Positions 49,140 through 59,093 of a stretch of DNA of 64,000 bases are shown piece by piece. Position 1 is the stretch's first letter; every line of letters begins with the position of its first letter. This stretch comes from Elymus sibiricus (taxonomy: Eukaryota > Streptophyta > Magnoliopsida > Poales > Poaceae), in the NCBI GenBank assembly GCA_039707655.1, contig CM077673.1:268130288-268194287 (forward strand), in the 5' to 3' direction. Position numbers and translations under genes: made by a program. Under the pieces are notes generated by a model, which did not search any database, was not told where the DNA came from, and saw nothing but the letters and a program-made list of their open reading frames with translations.

Positions 49140-49765
49140 GTATATTAAGCAAACTAATGGAAGAGGATTGAGCAGAAGTGGCAGCGGCATGAGGAGCTGA
49201 GAGCAAACCTTGACACGGGCTCGACGTTGATGGCGCGACACTCGTAGCAGCCGGAGAGGCCTCGAAGGGAGGACATACGGGTGCTTGCCGCCACCGCCTG
49301 CGGACGACGTGGAGCAGAGCGGCGTCTCCCAGTAGTCCCTGATGCCGGGGCCGCCTGGTCGTGCACGCGCGCGGCCGCCGTCAAGCTCCGGCAGCTCAGC
49401 ACGCTCTTCAGCTGCTCCCACGTCCACTTCGGCCGCGCGTGCACGTGCGCCTGCACAGACACCTTCTTCGAGCTGCCGCCGCGCCGATGTCGGTGGTCCT
49501 TTCACGCGACGATCCTGGCCTTGGCGTCGGTGGTGGGCGCAGCTCTTCTTGGGCGTCCCGGCGCCCACGCGGCGGCCGGAAGTCCTCGGCGCGCGGGGAT
49601 AACGGGGGCGGCTGAGGTGTGTGCTTGCTGCTGTTGTTCGGCTGCGGCTACTGGCCACGGCGACGGTCGAAGGTGCCGGTGGTGGAGGAGGAGGAGCGGC
49701 GACAGGAACGAGAGGAGAGGATCGAGCGAGGAGGATGCGGCGCTGCCATTTTACCGCTGGTGAGT
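49140..49765 (-). pseudogene. Unidentified GC-rich first-exon fragment in the Helitron-like element
   Basis: On the minus strand a start-like region at about 49755 (MAAPHPPRS) is followed by frames with a protein-like look: VSVQAHVHARPKWTWEQLK, SVLSCRSLTAAARVHDQ, GIRDYWETPLCSTSS and SGCYECRAINVEPVS. The last ends at a possible donor (AAG|GTTTGC, near 49208). The pieces lie in different frames, so it is disrupted. The strong GC contrast with the flanks and the alignment with other minus-strand exon-like blocks at 15.6-20.3 kb suggest one captured gene split by the retrotransposon nest. I do not recognise the family. The long plus-strand frames here are mirror images of its GC bias. Bases 48936-49139 and 49766-50009 are flanking non-coding DNA. 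Confidence 0.4.
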
Positions 49766-50009
49766 CTAGGTTTCCTGTCCAAGCGTACGTGAAATCTGTG
49801 AAAAACACCTTATTTCACGGCCCCACAGTTAACAAGGCCCATCAGTCATCCACTTTGACAGGCAATAAAAATGTAGAACATAAAGCAATGGTTGACAGAT
49901 TGATAGCGATGTAAATCGTACCACAATAAAAGGATCATGCGATCGACACAGGCCAGCGTGCGCAGGTGCCCCAGTTATGCGGGTAGGCTAGCGAGATTTA
50001 TACGTTCGA

Positions 50010-50085
50010 TGCAGAGTTGCAGACATCAAGACCAAACAATATGGGGTTACCCCCTTCTCATATTTGTTGTATGCGTGCATCAAGC
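50010..50085. repeat. Third copy of the host tandem repeat
   Basis: ACATCAAGACCAAACAATAT, GGTTACCCCCTTCTCATATT and TGTTGTATGC match the unit at 15151-15248. It supports the right border of the Helitron-like element. Confidence 0.65.
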
Positions 50086-51267
50086 TGTGATGAATTTGGA
50101 TGACACACTATTAACTTACATAATAAGATCCTTAAGGGTGAAAAAATGCATGCTACTTATTTATTGGCCCTCTTGACCTGCTAGTTATTTCAGATTCAGC
50201 TTGGGCCAGATTTTATCGTATGAAAAATTATAAAGTTTTCAATGTCATGTTCTAGCTGTGTTAAAATGCTTACCATGTCAATAGGACAATGCAGGGTGTT
50301 GTTCTGAGTTGTCATTTTTAGTATTCATTCTTTTCTCTAGCCGACCAACTTTACAAATACGACTTATATTTTTCTCCAGTGTATGATTTGGAAAGCACTC
50401 CCAGTGCATATTTTGGAGAGAAAAAAACTTAGTTCATGGATCAAGCTTTTGATGCGCATTCTACTGGGTATACTGCCATCATTGTACTTTTTCTTTGTGT
50501 GGTGTGTTGCCATCGCACTCTCGAAACAGGCTTTCGCCCCGCTTTATATATAAAGCAAACACCGACCCAAGTACACGACTGAACGATACAAGATGGTGAG
50601 GTAGCCCTCATACAATGCCGATCCCAAGATAGTTGGATGATATAGAACACGACTATGCTACTGAAATAAAGCATTGGGAAAACCGAATACAATACCGCAC
50701 AATGCCCTAAACACCTAAGCTCCACGACAACGCCCCCAGGAGGGAAAACGACGCAAAGTGTCGCCGTTGCCGAGTGTAGAACAAACAAGGTTCTTCACCT
50801 AGAACCCTGGCATGAAGATGAGCACCACAACGACGTCTTCAAGAAGATAGCGGCGCCCACAAGCGTCGTCGGCAGCGGCGACAAATCGCAGAGCATTCAC
50901 TCGGCAGTTCCCCCATGCCACCACGACGTCTTCAGGACACGCGGAGCGAGTTCAGCTCCCCATGTCCGGATCAGGGCGATGCCACTGCCAAAGACAAGGA
51001 GAGTGTCCGAGCCACCACCGCGACCCTCCTGTCGCCCACACGACCAAGAGTGTGCATCACCACCACCAACATGGTGCCCGTCGGAGAGCCAACCATGCGG
51101 ACCGCCATCCGAAGTTGCCGCTCCGGCATCCACGTCCAAGCCACCACCATCCGTCCACATCACGGAGCACCAACCACGAAAGGAGGAAAGAAAGGAGACT
51201 CCTTTCAGTCCTAGCTCGGCATCAGTCACAGGATTTGGGTCGATGCCCCCACAGTAGGGGGCGTCCA
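50086..51267. other. Unclassified repeat, GC-rich on its right half
   Basis: Bases 50086-50500 are plain AT-rich DNA. From 50515 (AACAGGCTTTCGCCCC) a GC-richer block runs to the next element. It starts with a perfect 16-bp palindrome, GCTTTATATATAAAGC (50541-50556). It reminds me of the reversed 3' ends of Triticeae LINE copies, but there is no poly(A) tail or conserved domain. The open frames on both strands (for example 50897-51268 minus) look like GC-bias artefacts. Confidence 0.35.
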
Positions 51268-52849
51268 TGATACGTCTCCAATGTATCTATAATTTTTGAT
51301 TGTTCCATGCTGATATATTATCATTCTTAGATACTTTTTGGGTCATTATTTACCAATTTATAATATTTTTCATCACTAACCTATTGACCCAGTGCCAAGT
51401 GCCAGTTGCTGTTTTCCGCATGTTTTTTTACTTTGCAGATTTCCTTTACCAAACGAAGTCCAATTGCCATGAAACTTTTTGACGATTTTTCTGGACCAAA
51501 ACAAGACCAACAAGCCTCGGAGGATGGCCGGGAGCCTCAGGGAGGCTCCACAAGCCAACAGGGCGCGACCCCAGGGGGGCGCACCCTATAGCTTGTGGCC
51601 CCCCTGTGGCTCAACCGACCTCCTTCTCCGGCCTATAAATTCTCATTAATCCTGGAAACCCTTAGGAGAGCCTCGAAAACCTTTTTCCACCGCCGCAAGT
51701 CTATGTTCCGTCGCGATCCCATCTGGAGCTCAGTTCCGGCACCCTGTCGGAGGGGGGATCGATCACGGAGGGCCTCTTCATCAACCTTGCTGCCCTCATG
51801 ATGATGTGTGAGTAGTTCACCATAGACCTACGGGTCCATAGCTAGTACTTGGATGGCTATCTCTCTCATATGATCTTCAATACAATGATCATCGCATCTT
51901 CGCTTTGATCTATCCGATGTAATCCTTTTGTGCGGTGTGTTTGTTGGGATCCGATGAATTGTGGGTTTATGTTTAGATTATTCATAAAAAGTATTTGAGA
52001 TACTGCTGATATATATTGTCTCTTAATTGCATGATCACTGTAGCTTCGTAATGCTCTCCGATCTATTGATGTGCTTTGGCCAAGTAGATTGATATTTCAT
52101 CGGTGGGAGTGGTGCGTTGTAGTAGGTTCAACCTGACGGGTTTCTATATCCCAGTGACAGAAGGGGAGAAGATACGTCTTTGTGTTGCTGCTACTAAGGA
52201 TAAAAGGATTGGGTTTATTCATATTGATACACATTGATTGAGTACACTTTGTCTACATCATGTCATTGTTCTCCAAGCATTACTCTGTTTTACTTAATAC
52301 TCTAGATGCATGCTGGATAGCGGTCGATGGGTGGAGTAATAGTAATTGGTGCAGGCAGGAGTCGGCCTATTTGCTTATGGACGTGATGCCTATATAGACA
52401 TGATCATTGCCGTGAAAATCGCATAACTATCTGCTTTTCTATTAATTGCCCAACTGTAATTTGTTACCCTCCGTACAGTGCGTACATGAGAGATGCCGCT
52501 AGGGAACACTATGGCCCCCGGGTCTATTCACTTATAAATTCACAAATGCTATTTCGACCTTTCTGCCATTATTTACTTTTTATTTATTTTGCAATATATA
52601 TTTATCAACAATTATCTACACAACTCATTTGCTTGCAAATAACAAGATCAAGGGGATTGACAACCCTCTTGCCCGCGTTGGGTGCAAGTCGTTTTTTCTT
52701 TTATGTGCAGTCGCTGAAGACGGTTGAGAAGTGATATTCCTATTGGTTGGATAAACCTTGGTTTCATAACTAAGGGAAATACTTACCCACCTTGTATTTC
52801 AACTACTCATTCCTCTTCACGGAAAACCCAACGCAGATCACAAGTATCA
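51268..52849 (+). repeat. 5' LTR of the Sabrina/WHAM-type element
   Basis: It matches 56637-57835 closely and the solo LTR at 2074-3632 more distantly. The ends TGATAC and GTATCA are inverted. Confidence 0.9.
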
Positions 52850-52860
52850 CAAAGGATTTC

Positions 52861-52878
52861 TGGCGCCGTTGCCGGGGA
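52861..52878 (+). other. Primer-binding site, tRNA-Asp type
   Basis: TGGCGCCGTTGCCGGGGA lies 11 bases after the LTR, as in the Athila-like element at 27914. Confidence 0.85.
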
Positions 52879-52989
52879 ATATCATCATCAACTATCAAGT
52901 AGCTTCTCACAAATTTTCATTCACTTGTTTATCTTTTTATTTTCTGTTATATTTAGTTTGTTTCATAAAAAAATCAAAAATACAAAAAA

Positions 52990-53752
52990 ATGGAGTTTAG
53001 GTTGCCTCATATGCTTCGTCTTTATAATGCCTTTCGTGAAAATAGGTATTCGGAAAATTGTGCTCAATTGTTAGAGGAAGAATTTATTAAAATGCTTAAT
53101 GTGAGTTCCTTTAATGATGAGCATGATAGAAATATTGTTAGCATGAATTCTCTGAATATCCATGATGCTAACTATATGCAAGACCACAAGCTTGGGGGTG
53201 CTATGTTTGATGAAGATGATATTTTTTGTCCCCCAAGTTTTGATGAGCAAATTTATTATGATGATTATGGTGATGACATGTATGCTATAATTAGTAATGA
53301 TAACCATGAAACATGTCATCATGATTTAAATTTTCAATTTGGTTATGACAATCAAGTGTCACATGATAGTTATTTTGTTGAGTTTGCTCCCACTACCATG
53401 AATGAAAAGGAATTTGCTTATGTGAAGAGTAATAAATCTTCTATGCTTGTAGATCATGAAAATAATACTTTTATGTGATAGTTATATTGTGGAATTCCTT
53501 CATGATGCTACTAAAAATTATTATGAGGGGGGAGCATATGCGTGTAGGAATTGCAATAATATCAAGTTTCCTCCCTATGTGTTCAAAGCTTCGAAGTTAT
53601 GCTTGTTTTGCCTTCCCATGCTAGTTGATTCTTGCTCCCATAAATTGTTTGCTCACAAAATTTCTATGCATAGGAAGTGGGTTAGGATTAAATGTGCTTT
53701 TCATATGCTTCATGATGCTGCCATTGTATTTCAATTCTTTACTTTCATGTGA
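52990..53752 (+). pseudogene. Element-encoded protein of unknown function, one frameshift
   Basis: ATG 52990 opens 162 codons, acidic and rich in Asp, Asn, His and Tyr (for example DEDDIFCPPSFDEQIYYDDY), ending at 53478. A one-base shift near 53470 leads into a second frame (SYIVEFLHDATKNYYEGGAY, then CRNCNNIKFP, CLFCLPMLVDSCSHKLFAHK) ending at 53752. The second part carries CxxC and CxxCxxxxxxxC patterns and could bind a metal. Together they would give about 250 residues. This is the only sense coding region in the element and occupies the place of gag, but I see no gag, protease or RT motif. The first part alone could still be translated. Confidence 0.5.
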
Positions 53753-53803
53753 GCATCATTGAAATCATTATGCCTAGCTAGGGGCATAAAACAATAGCGC
53801 TTG

Positions 53804-53819
53804 TTGGGAGGCAACCCAA
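53804..53819 (+). other. Hairpin TTGGG-AGGCAA-CCCAA after the ORF
   Basis: A perfect 5-bp stem with a 6-base loop lies 50 bp after the unknown ORF in GCGCTTGTTGGGAGGCAACC. A related GTTGGGAGGCAATA occurs at 34641 in the Athila-like element. The neighbouring CCTAGCTAGG (53773-53782) is also palindromic. Confidence 0.5.
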
Positions 53820-55075
53820 TAGTTATGTTTAAATTTTTGCTTTTAACTTTCTGTTTGTTTTTGATAACATGATTATTGACTCTGTAATGATTATGTTTTT
53901 GTGTTCAAATTAGTCTTTGTGCCAAGTAAAGCCTTTGGGATGACTCACAAGATGAGTATAATTGATGCTGAAACAAAACAGAAACTTTTGACTCGAGTAC
54001 AGGAATTTTCATTTTTTACTGGAACGTGATCTTTGTCTGAAATTTTTACACAGTATTGCTCTGCAAATTCTTCAGGTTGTCCTAATTTTCAGAATTGTAG
54101 AGTCACAGAAGTATGTGTGTCTATAGATCATTACAGACTGTTCTGTTTTAAACAGATTCTGTTTTACTCGTGTAGTTTGCTTGTTTTGATTATGCTATGG
54201 ATTATATCAGGGGGTATAAGCCATGGAGAAGTTAAAACACAATACCTATTATGCAAAATTTAAATTTGAATCAAATTATAACAGTACCTAAAGTATTTGA
54301 TATGTCGCTTATACTAACGGATCTCATGAAGTTTTGTTGAGTTTTGTGTGATTGAAGTTTTCAAGTTTTTGGTGTTATCACGATGGAGAAAGGAATAAGG
54401 AGTGGCAAGAGCCTAAGCTTTTGGTGTTATCAAGATGAGCTAAAGAATGAAGAGAGGCAAGAGCCTAAGCTTGGGGATGCCCAAGGCACCCCAAGGTAAT
54501 ATTCTAAGGAAGACTCAAGCGTCTAAGCTTGGGGATGCCCCGGGAAGGCATCCCCTCTTTCGTCTCAATTCATCGGTATGTCACTTGGAGCTATATTTTT
54601 ATTCGTCACATGATATGAGTTTTTCTTGGAGCGTCTTTTTCTTTAGTTTGCTTTTACTTTCAGTTTGCCACAATCATTGTTTGCTGGACACACCTATCTA
54701 AGAGAGACACACCTTCATCATAATTTGCTAGAATACTCTATGTGCTTCACTTATATCTTTTGAGCTTGGCAGTTGCTCTTGTACTTCACTTATATCCTTT
54801 TGAGCACGGTGGCGTGTAGATTTTATAGAAATAATTTCACTCTCATTCTTCACTTATATTTGTTTGAGAGTTATCAAATAGTGACGGTAATTTGCATGGG
54901 TCATAAGACTAGTCCAAAAATATTAGGTATCCGATGAGTGATAATCAAAACCAGCATGTAGCACATATAGAGAATGAGGATTGATCATATTGATGTAGTA
55001 ATCTGAAAAGGTGTGAGTTCAAAAAATTTAATTTGTAGAAGTATCGATATTCAGACATGTTAATTTCTTATTTGT
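53820..55075 (+). other. Non-coding internal region with repeated CTAAGCTTGGGGATGCCC blocks
   Basis: AAGCTTGGGGATGCCC occurs twice (about 54466-54484 and 54522-54540) and again, PPT-like, before the 3' LTR at 56622. The phrase CTTTTGGTGTTATCA is duplicated at 54366 and 54418. No gene. Confidence 0.6.
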
Positions 55076-55501
55076 CTAAAAATTAAAAGGGCATGGTGAT
55101 GATGTGTGAGCATTTCTATTCCTCGTTGAAATCCTAGTGTTGTTTCGGGTCGGAAGCACGCGATGGTTAACTCCTCCCAACCTCTTCCCTCGGGGCATGC
55201 GGAGAATGCTTTGATTTGTGTTAAAACTAATAAAACTTTGCAATAAGTATATGAGTTCTTTATGTCTAATGTGAAACCATGGACATACGCAATCACACCT
55301 TCCCATATTTGCTAGCCTCTTCGGTACCGTGCATAGCCCATTCTCACCTCGAGGATCGGTGCAACTCTCGTTGGTGCATCCAAACCTCGTGACATGATAT
55401 GCTCTGTCACACATAAGCCTTATTATATCTTCCTCAAAACAGCCACCATACCTACCTATCATGGCATTTCCATAGCCATTCCGAGATATATTGCCATGCA
55501 A
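55076..55501 (-). CDS. Antisense ORF, cysteine-rich, unknown
   Basis: A minus-strand frame of 141 codons runs from ATG 55501 to 55076 within the element's 3' region. It has the pattern RYGGCFEEDIIRLMCDRAYH, FGCTNESCTDPRG, GRCDCVCPWFHI. Eight cysteines cluster in residues 21-75. Antisense frames after pol are known in some plant Gypsy lineages, so this may be real, but it may also be a chance frame kept open by conserved non-coding sequence. No domain recognised. Confidence 0.25.
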   Translation of the reverse strand: MHGNISRNGYGNAMIGRYGGCFEEDIIRLMCDRAYHVTRFGCTNESCTDPRGENGLCTVPKRLANMGRCDCVCPWFHIRHKELIYLLQSFISFNTNQSILRMPRGKRLGGVNHRVLPTRNNTRISTRNRNAHTSSPCPFNF

Positions 55502-56636
55502 ATTCCATCGTCACTTCACATGACTAGTTCGGTCATCATCATATTGCTTTGCATGATCATATAGAGCTGACATAGTATTTGTGGCAAAGCCACCGTTCGT
55601 ATATTTTTGATACATATCACGCTAGATCATTGCACATCCTGGTACACTGCCAGAGGCATTCATATAGAGTCATATCTTCATATCAGTTCTCCATATTGAG
55701 TTGTAAGTAAATAAAAGTGTGATGATCATCATTGTTAGAGCATTGTCCCAGTGAGGAAAGAATGATGGTGACCATGACTCCCCCACAAGTCAGGAAGAAT
55801 CTCCGGACGAAAATAAAAATGGGGGAGGCCAAATGAGCCAACCATATATATATATAGAAAATGAGAGAAGGGACTTTGCTACTATCCTTTACCACACTTG
55901 TGCCTCAAAGTGGCACTATATTCCTCACGTGTTGAGAGTCTCATGTTATGTCATTTTCATATTGCTAGTGGGAATTTCATTATTTTAAAACTTGGCTTGT
56001 ATATTCCAATGACGGGCTTCCTCAAATGCCCAAGGTCTTCATGAGCAAGCAAGTTGGATGCACACCCACTTAGCTTCATTTGAGATTTCATACACTTATA
56101 GCTCTAGTGCGTCATTTTTGCATGGCAATCCCTACTCCTTGCATTGACATCTATCGATGGGCATCTCCATAGCCCATTGGTACTCCTAGTTGATGTGAGA
56201 CTATCTTCTCCACTTTTACCCTATTGATGTCTACCACCATACTCTATTCCACCTAAATGCTATGTCCAATGGCTCACGCTCATGTACTGCGTGAAGAATA
56301 AAAAGTTTATGCACCTTGAAAAAGTATGATCAAATTGCCTGACTTGGGCACCGTGGTGCTTGACATTTGTATTAATGTGGTGAAGATGGAGTCATGCCTT
56401 GCTAATTAAATAAGATGAATAAGGGGTAGACATCTTTTGAGGATCGTATGCTTTGAAAAAGTTAATGATTTTGTTTCTTATACCTATAAGTATTACTATG
56501 TTAATGTCTATTAATTCATCGTTTCTCAATGAGCATACATGCAAAAGATTACATAGTGGATAGCATGTCACATCAAAAACTCTGTTTTTATCATTTACCT
56601 ACTCGAGGACGAGCAGGAATTAAGCTTGGGGATGCT
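55502..56636 (+). other. 3' untranslated region and PPT of the Sabrina/WHAM-type element
   Basis: It includes an ATATAT run near 55845 and the PPT AAGCTTGGGGATGCT just before the LTR (56622-56636). No gene seen. Confidence 0.65.
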
Positions 56637-57835
56637 TGATACGTCTCCAACGTATCGATAATTTTTGATTGTTCCATGCTGATATATTATCATTCTTAGA
56701 TACTTTTTGGGACATTATTTACCAATTTATAATATTTTTGAGCACTAACATATTGACCCAGTGCCAAGTGCCAGTTGTTGTTTTCTGCATCTTTTTTTAC
56801 TTTGCAGATTTCCTTTACCAAACGAAGTCCAATTGCCACAAAACTTTTGATGATTTTTTCTGGACCAAAACAAGACCAACAAGCCTCGGAGGATGGCCGG
56901 GAGCCTCAGGGAGGCTCCACAAGCCAACAGGGCGCGACCCCAGGGGGCGCGCCCTGATAGCTTGTGGGCCCCGTGTGGCTTGACCGACCTCGTTCTCCAG
57001 CCTATAAATTCTCATTAGTCCTGGAAACCCTTAGGAGAGCCTCGCAAACATTTTTCCGCCACCGCAAGTCTCTGTTCCACCACGATCGCATCTGGAGCTC
57101 GGTTCCGGCACCCTACCGGAGGGGGGATTGATCACGTTGGGCCTCTTCATCAACCTTGCTGCCCTCATGATGATGTGTGAGTAGTTCACCACAGACCCGT
57201 GGGTCCATAGCTAGTACCTAGATGGCTATCTCTCTCTCATATGATCTTCAATACAATGATTATCGCATCTTCGCTTTGATCTATCCGATGTAATCCTTTT
57301 GTGATGTGTGTTTGTTGGGATCCGATGAATTGTCGGTTTATGTTTAGATTATTCATGAAAAGTATTTGAGATACTGCTGATATATATGTCTCTTAATTGC
57401 ATGATCATTATAGCTTCGTAATGCTCTCCGATCTATTGATGTGCTTTGGCCAAGTAGATTGATATTTCATCGGTGGGAGTGGTGCGTTGTAGTAGGTTCA
57501 ACCTGACGGGTTTCTATATCCCAATGACAGAAGGGGAGAAGATACGTCTTTGTGTTGCTGCTACTAAGGATAAATAGATGGGGTTTATTCATATTGATAC
57601 ACATTGATTGAGTACACTTTGTCTATATCATGTCATTGTTCTTCAAGCATTACTCTGTTTTACTTAATACTCTAGATGCATGCTGGATAGCGGTCGATGG
57701 GTGGAGTAATAGCAATAGGTGCAAGAAGGAGTCGGCCTATTTGCTTATGGATGTGATGCCTATATAGACATGATCATTGCCGTGAAAATTGCATAACTAT
57801 CCGCTTTTCTATCAGTTGCCCAACAGTAATTTGTC
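56637..57835 (+). repeat. 3' LTR of the Sabrina/WHAM-type element, truncated
   Basis: It follows the 5' LTR up to CCCAACAGTAATTTGT, then breaks abruptly into unrelated sequence at about 57836. The last 380 bp are missing. Confidence 0.88.
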
Positions 57836-58079
57836 GTCCTCGGGCATCTCAAGAATAACAAAGTCTGTTAAGATAGTAACATTTGCAACGACAATGGGCA
57901 CATCCTCACAAATACCGATAGGTATGGCAGTTGATTAGTCAGCCATTTGCAAAGATAATTCAGTAGGTGTGAGTGTATTCAAATCAAGTCTTTTATATAA
58001 AGAGAAAGCCATAACACTAACACCAACTCCCAAATCACACAAAGCAGTTTCGACATAATTTCTTTTAATGGAGCAAGGT
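57836..58079 (-). pseudogene. Athila-type protease fragment
   Basis: The minus strand gives LCDLGVGVSVMAFSLYKRLD, then LTPTELSLQMADQSTAIPIG and VPIVVANVTILTDFVILE, the retroviral-type aspartic protease region of Athila elements. The catalytic DLG motif is preserved, but only about 80 codons remain. On the left it abuts the broken LTR; on the right it is cut by the next element's LTR. It is a remnant of an element whose rest lies elsewhere or is deleted. Confidence 0.75.
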
Positions 58080-59093
58080 TGATACGGGGCACACCCGTGA
58101 GTCCCGATTCTTTCACACTTGGAGGGGGAAAGGGAGGAAAATCAAGAGGAAAACAAACACTCGAAGACGATCCTCAAGTCACACATCCACTAGATCCAAC
58201 GATTCATGAGATACAAGATTCCAAACCAACAAAAGGATACAAGTATCGGTAGTCTCCCACTCCGGAGAGATGGGCCTTGAAATGCACGATGGGATCTTCC
58301 CTTAGAGGGGCCTTGGCATCCGCTTCGGATCTTCTCACGTAGAGGTATATCACCCCACGAGGGAAGGAAGTAAATGGAGCTATGCTCAACAATGATCTTT
58401 TCTAAACATAAGCTAACCCTAGCTAGAGGAGGGGGTGAGGTTTATATAGTCTTAGGCGAGAGAGGGGGGTACATGGGCCGAAACCCGTGGGCCTGTGCGC
58501 AGACAGGGTCCGGACGTCCGGACGGGGTCGGACGTCCGGCGGCTCAAGACGGTCCGGACGTCCGGAGGAGGCCGGAAGTCCGAGGGTTCGGTGCGGGTGC
58601 ACCTTGGCCGGATTTCAGGACGCGGGCAGACGTCCGGGGCTCGGTCGTCCAGATGCTCCGGTCTTCTGACGTTTTGGAGCGGGTGCATGGCAGCCGGATT
58701 TCTGGGATGGCCCGGACATCCGTGCGCTGGAACGTGTCGGTCGTCCGGGCGGCGTCGGTCGTCTGTGAGCTGGGGAGTCCGGCTGGCCTTCGTGCTGGGC
58801 AGGTCTCCAGGCGTCGGACGTCCAAGGCCGGCCGGTCGTCCGAGAGCTGGGACTTGTCCCCGGCTCCTTCCTTGTCCTTCCAAGCTTGACGTCCTTCGCC
58901 CAAGCACCTGAGCACACAGAGAACTTCTGTCTGAGGTAGTGACCATGTCTCGAGTGGATCAAACGGAGATTGAGCAAGGAGAGATGTCACCTCGTTTTCG
59001 ATGCCACGTGCACGGGCTCTCGTCATGGGTCCTCTCGTGGCTTCCGATGTTGGATAAGGGTCCATGGTGGGGATCATGGGATGCTCCGCATCA
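58080..59093 (-). repeat. 3' LTR with GGACGTCCGG palindrome cluster
   Basis: 1014 bp. Palindromes of the type TCCGGACGTCCGGA lie at 58509-58524, 58526-58540 and 58551-58566. Degenerate GGACGTCC or GGTCGTCC units continue to about 58845. There is no partner in the window, so its length rests on the ends and the PPT. Confidence 0.8.

Larger units (their letters stand above)
15249..50009 (-). mobile_element. Helitron-like element carrying gene fragments, interrupted by nested retrotransposons
   Basis: On the minus strand the 3' end reads a GC-rich hairpin, a four-base spacer and CTAG, followed by host T, which is the Helitron rule. The right border is inferred from the host repeat. The host sequence that breaks off after TTGTTGTA at 15248 resumes as TGCAG..ACATCAAGACCAAAC at 50010, and the base order on the minus strand is A|TC, also as required. 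Without the 27.9-kb Sirevirus insertion it would be about 6.9 kb. It contains exon-like, gene-derived blocks on the minus strand but no Rep/helicase, so it would be non-autonomous. The 3' end is fairly firm; the 5' end is a hypothesis. Confidence 0.45.
51268..57835 (+). mobile_element. Sabrina/WHAM-type non-autonomous Gypsy (Athila relative), 3' LTR truncated
   Basis: 5' LTR 51268-52849 (1582 bp, TGATACGTCTCC to AAGTATCA), PBS 52861-52878 (tRNA-Asp, identical to the Athila-like one), internal region 52850-56636 and 3' LTR 56637-57835. The last stops about 380 bp short of the LTR end. The left TSD would be GTCCA (51263-51267); the right one is lost. There is no protease, RT or integrase, only a short ORF of unknown function, so it must use another element's enzymes. 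The family name is from recall. Confidence 0.85.

Noticed and set aside
49281..49763. Long plus-strand frames (up to 160 codons) in the GC-rich block
   Set aside because: Three overlapping frames on both strands are open there because of GC bias. The minus strand has the better start and exon-like peptides.
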